Positions 1-7,889 of a DNA stretch of 64,000 bases are shown piece by piece. Source of the DNA: Lentilactobacillus diolivorans DSM 14421 (GTDB lineage Bacteria > Bacillota > Bacilli > Lactobacillales > Lactobacillaceae). Each line of letters opens with the position of its first letter. The stretch's first letter is position 1. Location: the NCBI RefSeq assembly GCF_001434255.1, contig NZ_AZEY01000068.1, positions 98,592 to 162,591 on the forward strand, written 5' to 3'. Position numbers and translations under genes: made by a program. The notes below the pieces were generated by a model. It was not told where the DNA came from, did no database searches, and saw only the letters and a list, made by a program, of their open reading frames with translations.

Positions 1-160
1 ATGTACTAACTTGATAATGATGTCTTGATACATCTAATGTGATGCCATTGAACTGACCATTTTTGACACGATCGGCTTTTTGGGCCGTGGTTGCCGTTGA
101 ATGACAGCCCATTAATAATAAGATAACTGGTATAACTAGTAACCAACGTTTTCGTAACAT
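1..160 (-). CDS. Lipoprotein, possible GH20-like glycosidase (3' part outside window)
   Basis: Only the N-terminal 53 codons are inside the window; the gene runs off the left edge. It begins MLRKRWLLVIPVILLLMGC, a basic start, a hydrophobic stretch and a lipobox with Cys20, so the product should be a membrane-anchored lipoprotein. A Shine-Dalgarno GAAGGGG sits six bases before the ATG. The mature part contains GITLDVSRHHYQVST, which resembles the opening of the family-20 glycosyl hydrolase-like lipoproteins of lactobacilli, where a beta strand leads to 'LDVSR.YYS..TI'. That assignment rests on a short stretch and is tentative; the lipoprotein call is firm. Confidence 0.6.
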   Translation of the reverse strand, partial: MLRKRWLLVIPVILLLMGCHSTATTAQKADRVKNGQFNGITLDVSRHHYQVST

Positions 161-490
161 TGGCATCCCCTTCTTTAATTCATTATATTTTGAACAATTA
201 CAATTGATTTAAAAGCTGAACCTATCGTAACAAAACTAAGTCATAATGCTAGTAACGATATCTAAAACACCGAAATTATTAGAAAGCTTTAAGAAACGTT
301 TTAAAAAGTTTGTAAAATACTCAGATATATATTAACCCACATGACAAAATATAAGCATTTTAACAGCGCGGTATGTTGAACTGAGTCATCAAATAGTAAA
401 AATTGATGTGTGACCAAAAAAGACCTGTCAGCAAAAATTAGATTCTGCTAACAGGTCTTTGATCACATATTTGATTCTAATTATCGGAAA
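161..490. other. Intergenic region: lipoprotein promoter and ppi terminator
   Basis: No coding signal seen. The left part carries the leader of the lipoprotein gene, including a TATAAT-like box (minus strand, near 182-187). The right part carries the terminator of the isomerase gene. The rest is AT-rich without recognisable structure. Confidence 0.5.
415..461 (-). terminator. Rho-independent terminator of the peptidyl-prolyl isomerase gene
   Basis: On the minus strand AAAGACCTGTtAGCA pairs with TGCTgACAGGTCTTT and is followed by a run of T. It lies about 30 bases after the isomerase stop codon. Confidence 0.8.
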
Positions 491-1078
491 TTACTGGTTA
501 TTAATTTCAACTGATTCCATCACAACAGCCTTGGTTGGCTTGTCTTGAGAATCACGGTCAACTTTACTAATTTCTTTAACAATATCCATGCCATTAATAA
601 CCTGGCCAAAAACCGTATGCCGAAAATCCAACCAAGGAGTTCCACCATTCTTGTAAGTTTCAACAATGTCATCAGGATAACCGGCCGCCTTCATTTGACC
701 AACCATGCCATCATCGACATGCTCGTTAGATACGATGAAGAACTGGCTGCCATTAGTATTCGGACCAGCATTAGCCATGGACAAGGCGCCGTTAATATTA
801 AATAATTCTTGTGAAAATTCATCTTCAAAATTATGACCGAAACTGCTCTCACCACCAGCTCCCGTTCCAGTCGGATCCCCGCCTTGAATCATGAAGTCGG
901 GAATAACCCGATGAAAAGTCACGCCGTTGTAATAGCCTTTTTGAGCTAAGGCCACAAAGTTCTCAACAGTTTTGGGTGCTTGTTCTGGAAATAATTGGAC
1001 AATGATATCTCCGTAATTTGTTTTGATAGTGGCCTTTGGACCAGTTGCATTTGCTAAATCAAGTTGTGGTAACGTCAT
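491..1078 (-). CDS. Cyclophilin-type peptidyl-prolyl cis-trans isomerase
   Basis: A 195-residue cytoplasmic cyclophilin that isomerises Xaa-Pro peptide bonds during protein folding. The family signature is clear: [15 protein letters not shown] with the catalytic Arg, then [19 protein letters not shown], and a C-terminal [16 protein letters not shown]. There is no signal peptide. The start is placed at [10 protein letters not shown] because AAGGAG lies nine bases upstream; an earlier in-frame ATG overlaps that ribosome site and would add eight residues. It is transcribed alone, with its own terminator downstream and a divergent MFS gene upstream. Confidence 0.93.
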   Translation of the reverse strand: MTLPQLDLANATGPKATIKTNYGDIIVQLFPEQAPKTVENFVALAQKGYYNGVTFHRVIPDFMIQGGDPTGTGAGGESSFGHNFEDEFSQELFNINGALSMANAGPNTNGSQFFIVSNEHVDDGMVGQMKAAGYPDDIVETYKNGGTPWLDFRHTVFGQVINGMDIVKEISKVDRDSQDKPTKAVVMESVEINNQ

Positions 1079-1310
1079 TTTATTTTTCTCCTTAACATTC
1101 AAGTGTAAAGTGCATCAATTAATTCGGGTTAATCTTCTCAGTTATGATAACAAATATCCCCTAGTTACGACGCTCACGTAAACTTAAGATTACCACACCC
1201 AGTGCAAAAAGTCAGCAACAATCCCCGATTGTTAAATCACACAAATTCATTCAAATAAGGTAAAATAGTTGTGATTCTTTTGTTGTGAATCTTCTAACGA
1301 GGTATTGAAT

Positions 1311-2582
1311 ATGGATAATAATTTGTCTCACTGGCAGAAAAATACGTTTTTATTTCTGACCAGCCAATTTTTAACCGGGATCACTAGTATGATCGTCCAA
1401 TACGCAATCATCTGGTATTTAACCAAGGCTACGGGTTCGGCAACTGTCCTTAGCTTTGCAACTATTCTGGGAATGCTGCCAATGGTTTTACTTAGCCCAT
1501 TTGTTGGCCCATTAGTTGACCGCTGGAATAAAAAAGCCCTTTTAATCGTCCCTGATCTCGTGGCGGCCTTATTTGCAATTATCTTATCGATCTCTGGAAC
1601 GATCTTTCATGAATTTCCACTTTGGCTGATTTTCGTTTCATTACTCATGCGATCAATTGCCCAAACGTTCCAAATGCCGACAATTCAAGCCATTATTCCA
1701 ACAATGGTTCCTGAAAAACAGTTAACCAAAACCAATGGTCAATTGGGAATGGTTCAATCTGCCAATATGATCATTGCTCCGGCCGTTGGCGCCTTTCTAT
1801 TTTCAATTATCCCGATGAAAGCCTTAATCTTGCTCGATGTGCTGGGAGCAGCTATCGGGACGATCATGATTTGGTTGTGGGTAACAATTCCCGAACACAA
1901 GATTATCGACGGCGCCCTCCATGTTCTGCACAATACTAAATTGGGCGTCCAACAGCTTGTTAACAATAAGGGACTTTGGTACATCACAATCATCGGCGCG
2001 GTCTTTACACTACTCTTTATGCCGGCAGCCAGTATGTATCCCTTAATGACAATGTCTTATTTTCACGGAACCGTTGGTCAGGCCGGGCTGATTGAAGTGA
2101 TTTACTCTGGCGGGATGCTGGCCGGTGGCGCAATTATTGGTATTTGGGGTGATTGGAAAGATCGGATGAAACCGGTTATCATTGCTTTTTTCGCAGTGGG
2201 AATTCCAATTGGAATCAGTGGCCTGCTTCCGGGTAATCAAACCGGCTTTTGGTACTTTGTCGTCCTCAATGCAATTGCCGGCTTTGCAACACCTTACTTT
2301 AATACCCTGCTAATGGCGATGATTCAGCAAAGCTATCCGCCACATCAATTAGGCCGGGTACTAGGGGTTCTGAATTCACTACTTAGTTTGACCGGTCCAC
2401 TTGGATTGGTTTTTGCCGGACCACTTGCTGATGCTATCGGTGTTGAACAACTGTTTGTCATTGCGGGAATTGGCACCGTTCTCTGTGGCATTGTCGCCAT
2501 CTTTATGCCGCTGGTTAGAGGATACGACGTCCAGTTACAGGCTCGACGAAAAACGTTGGAAGAAACTATCAAAGATGACTAA
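1311..2582 (+). CDS. MFS transporter, MefA-like drug efflux family
   Basis: A 423-residue membrane protein with about 12 hydrophobic helices. It has the MFS loop-2/3 signature as GPLVDRWNKK and a C-terminal half starting around residue 215. The pattern SQFLTGITSMIVQYAIIWYLT at the N-terminus is typical of the macrolide-efflux (MefA/TIGR00900-like) branch, which exports drugs or other amphiphiles with proton antiport; the substrate here is unknown. The start is the ATG seven bases after GAGGT; a TTG two codons earlier is less well placed. The gene is convergent with the LytTR regulator, only 74 bases away. Confidence 0.85.
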   Translation: MDNNLSHWQKNTFLFLTSQFLTGITSMIVQYAIIWYLTKATGSATVLSFATILGMLPMVLLSPFVGPLVDRWNKKALLIVPDLVAALFAIILSISGTIFHEFPLWLIFVSLLMRSIAQTFQMPTIQAIIPTMVPEKQLTKTNGQLGMVQSANMIIAPAVGAFLFSIIPMKALILLDVLGAAIGTIMIWLWVTIPEHKIIDGALHVLHNTKLGVQQLVNNKGLWYITIIGAVFTLLFMPAASMYPLMTMSYFHGTVGQAGLIEVIYSGGMLAGGAIIGIWGDWKDRMKPVIIAFFAVGIPIGISGLLPGNQTGFWYFVVLNAIAGFATPYFNTLLMAMIQQSYPPHQLGRVLGVLNSLLSLTGPLGLVFAGPLADAIGVEQLFVIAGIGTVLCGIVAIFMPLVRGYDVQLQARRKTLEETIKDD

Positions 2583-2656
2583 CCTTCGTGAGATTGGCTA
2601 AACCAACTTTGGGCTCAACCTGATCGCTTCTCAGGTCTAAATCCGAAATCAACCGG

Positions 2657-3415
2657 TTAGTCAATTTTATCGACAATCTGGTGTAATTCTCGGATATGGC
2701 GTTCAGACACCGGACAGGTATTCTTTCCAACTCGATTTAATAACACATGCGGTGGCTTCCCAAATACCCGCCGGACATTGTTGGGATTGACTAAGTAGCT
2801 TCGATGACAACGATAAAGGATTTTAAACTTGCGCTCAAAATCAATTAATTGACCGTAGATAGGGATAATCGTTTTATTTGTGTACAAAATTAATTGATTA
2901 GCTTTTTTAGGAACTGATTCAATCAGGACAACATCATCAATTGGTATCTCATAATATTTTTCATTTACATGATAGACAAACGTTTCACTTTGAGTCGGTT
3001 TGCTAGTTGTTATTTTTCGCAACGCCAATTTAATATCTTGGCGGATAGTCTGTTCAAATTGGCGTGGTCCGACATCTTTAGGGATGAAGTCCATTGGCAA
3101 GGTATTATGCGTAACTGCCGGCATGACTAACTCTCGATGCTTCGTCACAAAAACAATCTGAGCGTTGGGCATCCGCCGCCGAATAAAGATCGCTAAATCA
3201 ATGCCATCGCGAACCTCTCCAGTCAAAATAATATCTAGGAAAAACAGCGCATCCTTACCTCTATTGCGCTCAACATATTCCTTAACCTCGTCAAATTTCT
3301 CAGTAGCCAAAGCGACTTTTACCGGCAGCCTTTCAAACTGACTATATCGTTTTACAAAACCAGTTAGATAATCCAATCGATCCAAGTCATCCTCTAATAC
3401 AATTACGTTCATCAT
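2657..3415 (-). CDS. LytTR-family response regulator (AgrA/ComE/PlnC type), orphan
   Basis: A 252-residue two-domain regulator. The receiver domain (about 1-125) has the acidic triad ELEDD at 7-10, the phospho-acceptor Asp61 in FFLDIILTGEVRDGIDLA and Lys in FVTKHREL. The LytTR DNA-binding domain (about 145-250) contains IPIDDVVLIES, FKILYRCHRSYLVNPNNVR and the ending RHIRELHQIVD. Regulators of this type usually answer a peptide-pheromone histidine kinase and control bacteriocin or competence genes. No kinase, pheromone precursor or bacteriocin gene lies next to it, so its input is unknown. A bidirectional terminator separates it from the reductase gene upstream. Confidence 0.9.
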   Translation of the reverse strand: MMNVIVLEDDLDRLDYLTGFVKRYSQFERLPVKVALATEKFDEVKEYVERNRGKDALFFLDIILTGEVRDGIDLAIFIRRRMPNAQIVFVTKHRELVMPAVTHNTLPMDFIPKDVGPRQFEQTIRQDIKLALRKITTSKPTQSETFVYHVNEKYYEIPIDDVVLIESVPKKANQLILYTNKTIIPIYGQLIDFERKFKILYRCHRSYLVNPNNVRRVFGKPPHVLLNRVGKNTCPVSERHIRELHQIVDKID

Positions 3416-3540
3416 CTATTTCACCAACCATCACAGATTTTTCGACAGTGTCTATAAATTAGATACGAAAAGGAGATTAAAAGTAACGGAAATTTCTAAA
3501 AGATAACCAAAATTTATATCAAATTTTTACCTGGAATCTT

Positions 3541-3593
3541 AAAAGACGCTCTAATCGCAGTCATTGTTGGCAATGCGATTAAAGCGTCTTTTG
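3541..3593. terminator. Terminator after the NmrA-type reductase gene
   Basis: AAAAGACGCT..AATCGCA pairs with TGCGATT..AGCGTCTTTT, with T-rich tails on both strands. It ends transcription of the reductase gene at 3620-4486 before the LytTR gene promoter. Confidence 0.8.
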
Positions 3594-3619
3594 ATTACTC
3601 ATTAAACCGAAGTTTTCGC

Positions 3620-4486
3620 CTATTTTGTCGAAGTTTCAGTAAGTGCCCGAATCTGTTCTTCCAATGATGGCACCGGCTTTTGCAAAACATCCGGTAAATC
3701 AGTCGTTTCTTCTTCCAAATTATGATTTCGAATCATTTTCTGAATCATTGTCATCATGGCATCAACTTGATCAGGAACGTACTTACGCAAATTAGCCATA
3801 AACTCATCATCAGAAACGCTGGCAATTTCAAATTGCTTACCAGTTACTTTTTGAAGGGCATCCGCTAGATCAGTATACGAATGCATTGGACCAGTAAACT
3901 CATAGATTTCTTTCGGCTGATCGTTTGTTAGGACCGTAACCGCAGCTTGCGCGTATAGCTCCTCGGGTGCCCAACCAACCTGGCCGTCACCGGCTGAATA
4001 GACAAATGGTTCACCATTATGAGTGCCTTCGATAAATGACAGTTCATCTTCCAGATACCAATTATTTCGAAGAAACGAATGGGCAATACCGGATTTATTG
4101 ATGAGACTCTCAGTGGTCTTATGATCAGCCGCCAAAGGTGCCTCAGTCGTATCAGCATGGGGGAAACTAGTGTAGGCAATAAATTTTACCCCCGCCTTTT
4201 TGGCAGCTTCAACAACGTTTTTGTGCTGGTCAATCCGTGACATCGCTGCACCAGGCTGAGACGAAATAAGCAGCAATTTATCAACACCTTTAAGTGATTC
4301 AATTAATTGCTCCGAATCTTCATAAGTGCCAGGGCGCACATCGACTCCTTTTGGATATAGTCTTTTAGCTTTTTCAACGTTTCGCGCTAATGCAATGACA
4401 GTATCTTGTGGCTTAACAAGTTTTTGTAAATACGGAACGGCATATTTTCCAAAGTGGCCCGTTGAACCCGTAACAGCATAATTCAT
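3620..4486 (-). CDS. NmrA-family NAD(P)-binding oxidoreductase (QorB-like)
   Basis: A 288-residue soluble atypical short-chain dehydrogenase. The dinucleotide-binding motif is GSTGHFGKYAV at 7-17; LLLISSQPG and AYTSFPHAD follow as in the NAD(P)H:quinone oxidoreductase QorB/YtfG group. The C-terminus (EFTGPMHSYTDLADAL..VTGK) also matches that group. The likely role is NAD(P)H-dependent quinone or carbonyl reduction, or redox sensing. The gene is monocistronic, with AGGAGGCT just upstream of the ATG. Confidence 0.85.
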   Translation of the reverse strand: MNYAVTGSTGHFGKYAVPYLQKLVKPQDTVIALARNVEKAKRLYPKGVDVRPGTYEDSEQLIESLKGVDKLLLISSQPGAAMSRIDQHKNVVEAAKKAGVKFIAYTSFPHADTTEAPLAADHKTTESLINKSGIAHSFLRNNWYLEDELSFIEGTHNGEPFVYSAGDGQVGWAPEELYAQAAVTVLTNDQPKEIYEFTGPMHSYTDLADALQKVTGKQFEIASVSDDEFMANLRKYVPDQVDAMMTMIQKMIRNHNLEEETTDLPDVLQKPVPSLEEQIRALTETSTK

Positions 4487-4677
4487 GGCTAGCAGCCTCC
4501 TAAATCATTTAATTAATGTATCCCGTGGATCATTATAAAGCAATCCAGCGGTAATTGTTTATCCAGGGCCTTTAAATTCAGATAGTAGTTGGCACAGTCA
4601 CAGCTCAGTTTTAGCCAATTTACTTGTGCAGCCACATTCATTTACATAGAATTGGTAAAAGCCGCAATACCAAATCA

Positions 4678-5370
4678 TTATTTATGATAAATCTCTTTTA
4701 GACCAGCCAGATCGCCACTTGATAACCTGGTTTCACCCTGATCGACCGGATACATAATTGAATCCCGCTTCGTGCTGTGATCTAATCCCAAGGCATGACC
4801 AATCTCATGAAGTGCAACCGGTTTTTGCATACTGGATTGTGGATATTCAGCATTTAATCCGGCTCGCCCACGATTCAAATCGTCATTTCGATTGCCAATC
4901 CATGGGTAAATCTGTGGGCCACCGAGCCCTAGTTCAACAGCTCCCGAACCATTTTCAACTCGTTTTTTATAAACATAAAACGTTAATTGATTGGCTTGTG
5001 AATCTACTTTACCGGTTTGTGGTTCCAACCTGACAATTCCGGTCTTATTGTAATCACTAACCGCACTCAGAAAAGCCTGTTTAGCTCGATCACCAACACC
5101 ATTGGCAAAATGATAATAGTACCTGTTAGACAATGTTCGCCCCTGAACGATACTTTCAATTGGCGTCGCGTTGGCATTAGTCTGAGTTGCCTTTTGCTGC
5201 GTTTGATTTTCATGGTGATTATCTTTATCAATTTCAACTTTGAGCATCGTTGGTAAATCAATCGCGTTATTCACCCGATGGCCAATTGATTTTAATGAAC
5301 CCGGCTGGATAAAAATATTCAAGGTTAGCAAGACAATAATCAGTGCAATGAGCCTATTTATCCACTTCAT
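4678..5370 (-). CDS. Matrixin-type zinc metalloprotease, membrane-anchored or secreted
   Basis: A 230-residue protein with an N-terminal hydrophobic segment (about 6-24) acting as signal peptide or anchor. The catalytic zinc motif HEIGHALGLDH (HExxHxxGxxH) is followed by SIMYP, the Met-turn that defines metzincins; the context is that of the small bacterial matrixin-like proteases. Residues 80-190 form the catalytic domain (NRYYYHFANGVGDRAKQAFLSAV..). The natural substrate is unknown. The first 17 bases overlap the end of the CvpA-like gene, so the two are translationally coupled. Confidence 0.88.
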   Translation of the reverse strand: MKWINRLIALIIVLLTLNIFIQPGSLKSIGHRVNNAIDLPTMLKVEIDKDNHHENQTQQKATQTNANATPIESIVQGRTLSNRYYYHFANGVGDRAKQAFLSAVSDYNKTGIVRLEPQTGKVDSQANQLTFYVYKKRVENGSGAVELGLGGPQIYPWIGNRNDDLNRGRAGLNAEYPQSSMQKPVALHEIGHALGLDHSTKRDSIMYPVDQGETRLSSGDLAGLKEIYHK

Positions 5371-5926
5371 TTATGGTTCCTCCGTCGTAACGATACGTGG
5401 TGTCATCTTGAATAAACGACTTATTTTTAATTAAATTCCGGGAAAATTGTCCAGACAATACTGGCGTTTTTTTAACAATTGTTTGCGAAATGTCTGACTG
5501 TCGATATTGATCTTGAATCCAATTAATTGGAAAGACAACAAGAATATTTAGAACAAAGAAGATCACCAGATACTGGGTTAACAAGCCAACTGCTGAGCCT
5601 AGGATTGCATTACCAATGTGGAAGCCGGGAACTTTGGCAATGCCATTTAAATGATTTCCGAGCATTAAATAAACCGTGTGAGTTAGTCCAAAAAGGAAAA
5701 CAAACGCGATAATGTCGATAATGTAAATCCATTGAAGATTGGGCTCCGCACCCAGTTTTTTCACAACTGTCATCACCAAATTAGCAGCTGGTTGGAAATA
5801 ATAGAATGCCACGATAAATGATAAAATCAGCGAGATAATTCGAACTGACTGGGTAATGAGACCAGCTCGATAGCCGCTCATTAAACCACCAACCAACAAA
5901 ATTAAAATTAATAAATTAAGAACCAA
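5354..5926 (-). CDS. CvpA-family membrane protein
   Basis: A 190-residue membrane protein with about four hydrophobic helices (residues 2-20, 28-48, 66-90, 104-132). The opening 'LILILLVGGLMSGYRAGLI' and following pattern match the CvpA (colicin V production protein) family, whose biochemical role is unclear but is tied to envelope stress and secretion. The 17-base overlap with the downstream metalloprotease gene suggests the two proteins work together, for instance in anchoring or processing at the membrane; that is inference. Confidence 0.82.
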   Translation of the reverse strand: MVLNLLILILLVGGLMSGYRAGLITQSVRIISLILSFIVAFYYFQPAANLVMTVVKKLGAEPNLQWIYIIDIIAFVFLFGLTHTVYLMLGNHLNGIAKVPGFHIGNAILGSAVGLLTQYLVIFFVLNILVVFPINWIQDQYRQSDISQTIVKKTPVLSGQFSRNLIKNKSFIQDDTTYRYDGGTINEVDK

Positions 5927-6064
5927 TTCTGTTCTCCTTTTTAGTAAATGGTGGCTAACATATCAAAACTATTGCTAAATTTTACCATATTTTAGCCCGT
6001 GATGATTGATTTTACCTTGAATGCTTAAGGGAATGTAATTTTGATTAAGAAAGTCTATAGAACA

Positions 6065-6195
6065 GAGTGTGCCAGAAGGCGGTTAGATTCCAGAACATAA
6101 GGCAGCCAACCCTACCATTCCGGTTCTGAATAGTAGGGTTGGCTGCCTTATGTGGCCGGAATTTGCCTTCTGGCACACGTTTCGGCTGGCTAGCC
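6065..6195 (+). repeat. Nested-hairpin repeat element, copy 1
   Basis: Outer stem GTGTGCCAGAAGGC (6067-6080) pairs perfectly with GCCTTCTGGCACAC (6165-6178). A middle stem AGATTCC/GGAATTT has one G-U. The inner stem at 6096-6115 pairs perfectly over 20 bp with 6133-6152 and is extended past a C-A mismatch to the loop CGGTTCT. Unpaired GGTT, CAGA and GGCC segments match the other copies. The right flank CACGTTTCGGCT is also shared. It fills the gap between the nitronate-monooxygenase-like gene and cvpA, opposite to both. Confidence 0.9.
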
Positions 6196-6306
6196 GAAAA
6201 CCAATCTAATATAAGCCGGGCTGAAACTATCTATATGGCTAAATCTGCTTGTTACGCCACGTTTTTGTTTGATAACGTTTCACCTAATACCAACAAAAAG
6301 CATATC

Positions 6307-7269
6307 CTAGTCCGTCATTAATCGTTCAACTAATTCTGCCACAGTTGGAACATCGTGAATCGTATCAATTCCGGTATTAACTTCAACAATTCCTTCGTCC
6401 AAATTGCCCAACCGCATTGCCGGCCGTAAGCCACCTGCTTGGTTAATTTTCGAATCCATATTCATACGCCGGCTTGGTTGCTGAAATGCTTGGGCAAACT
6501 GGCGGGCCAATTTAGTGGTGATTGATCGCTGGTCCAGTGAAACCTCTGCAACTTGATCATAGGTACTATCGACAATTAATTGTTTAGCCGATTTAGCAAG
6601 TGGTGATTCCCGGGTCACCATAAACCGGGTGCCAACGTATACCCCCTGAGCACCTAACGCGAAGGCTGCCTTCACACCACGCCGATCATTAACGCCACCG
6701 GCCGCCAACACCGGGACCGAAACCGCGTCAACAATTGCCGGGACAACGGTAAACGTCCCATATTCGCGAGCGGGCAGTAGCCCACCCTCATCCCGACCTG
6801 TTGCCACGATTAGATCAGCTCCAAGTGATTCAGCTTGCTTGGCATCTGCGACTGTCGGCGTCAAAGCCCGATAAATAATCAGTCCATGATGGGCCTTAAT
6901 CAAGTCAAACAATTCCGCGTTGACGCTTCCCACAACCGCAAAATAATGAACTTGGGCTTCAAAAAGCATTTTTAACATTTCCCGAGTAAAAACGTTATCG
7001 GCAATCCTTTCACCAGGCCGCGGAGTTGCTACCATAACACCAAACGGCCGATCAGTTAACTGTCTAACCTTAATGATTTCCTGACGCATCCGTTCTGCTG
7101 TTTCAACCGGATCACTTGTCAACTCATCCTGGCCGGCATTGGGGCCAAGGATACCCAAGCCACCGGCTTCACCAACCGCAGCCACGAGTTTCGCGTCAGT
7201 CAGCCAAGCCATGGGTGCCTGAATGATCGGATATTGAATCTTCAAAAGATCAGATACCTGTTTTGTCAT
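6307..7269 (-). CDS. Nitronate monooxygenase / FabK-like FMN enzyme
   Basis: A 320-residue TIM-barrel flavoprotein of the NMO/FabK (2-nitropropane dioxygenase-like) family. Visible motifs are YPIIQAPMAWLTDAKLVAAV at the N-terminus, GADLIVATGRDEGGL in the middle, PVLAAGGVNDRRGV and GAQGVYVGTRFM for the FMN phosphate site. Members either oxidise alkyl nitronates or act as enoyl-ACP reductase; no fatty-acid genes are adjacent, so NMO is the more likely role. The start is set at MTKQVSDLL, in agreement with family alignments; an ATG directly before it and an upstream start are possible. Confidence 0.85.
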   Translation of the reverse strand: MTKQVSDLLKIQYPIIQAPMAWLTDAKLVAAVGEAGGLGILGPNAGQDELTSDPVETAERMRQEIIKVRQLTDRPFGVMVATPRPGERIADNVFTREMLKMLFEAQVHYFAVVGSVNAELFDLIKAHHGLIIYRALTPTVADAKQAESLGADLIVATGRDEGGLLPAREYGTFTVVPAIVDAVSVPVLAAGGVNDRRGVKAAFALGAQGVYVGTRFMVTRESPLAKSAKQLIVDSTYDQVAEVSLDQRSITTKLARQFAQAFQQPSRRMNMDSKINQAGGLRPAMRLGNLDEGIVEVNTGIDTIHDVPTVAELVERLMTD

Positions 7270-7518
7270 CATTAATCGCACCATCCTATTTTTAAAGGCT
7301 TCCCAAGTAATCGACACTTATTTACATGGTCATTTTACCGCTTACATCGATAATGTAAACGATTTACACATTAGCGTTATTCAATCAAATCAGTCAAATA
7401 TAATAATATATCAGTGACATTTAATTCGATCTTTATGGACCATACGACACGCAATTCTAGTATAATAATCGTGAATACAGGGATTGGGTTTCGTCCCTTT
7501 TCTAAGGAGGCCGACAAG

Positions 7519-7734
7519 ATGGCACTATTATTCTTTCTAATATTCGGTTGGTTTTACCTACTTTTGAAAATTGGCTTCTCAATTATCAGATTTTTCGGTG
7601 GTATTCTCGCCCTATTGATTATCGTTGCCATTTTCACCAGAATCATTATCTGGGGATTCTGGCTGGGAGGCATTGCCCTGGTCGCATTTGTGGCTTGGCT
7701 GGGTTATGAAATGATCACGAGAAACGCTAGATAA
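7519..7734 (+). CDS. Small two-helix membrane protein of unknown function
   Basis: A 71-residue hydrophobic protein starting MALLFFLIFGWFYLLLK, with helices at about 2-40 and 45-62 and a short polar tail ending ITRNAR. AAGGAGG is placed eight bases before this ATG; longer in-frame starts upstream lack such a site and would add a polar segment. It stands alone between divergent and convergent neighbours and is followed by a strong terminator. Nothing in the sequence reveals its role. Confidence 0.7.
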   Translation: MALLFFLIFGWFYLLLKIGFSIIRFFGGILALLIIVAIFTRIIIWGFWLGGIALVAFVAWLGYEMITRNAR

Positions 7735-7752
7735 AAGTTTTACCTGACTATT

Positions 7753-7800
7753 AAAAGACATGGGGTCTGATTAAAATTTAATCAGACCCCATGTCTTTTT
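7753..7800. terminator. Near-perfect bidirectional terminator
   Basis: AAAAGACATGGGGTCTGATT pairs with AATCAGACCCCATGTCTTTT with T-rich ends on both strands. It separates the small membrane gene from the convergent pepN gene. Confidence 0.9.
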
Positions 7801-7889
7801 AGTCACTGGAAGCTAAGACAGGCATTTCCCATCTTAATCTCGTATTGATTTCAAGATTTATCGAATCAAAATCTAAACTGGACGGTTGA

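Noticed and set aside
6139-6321. Open frame over repeat copy 1
   Set aside because: It consists of the hairpin arms and has no ribosome-binding site.
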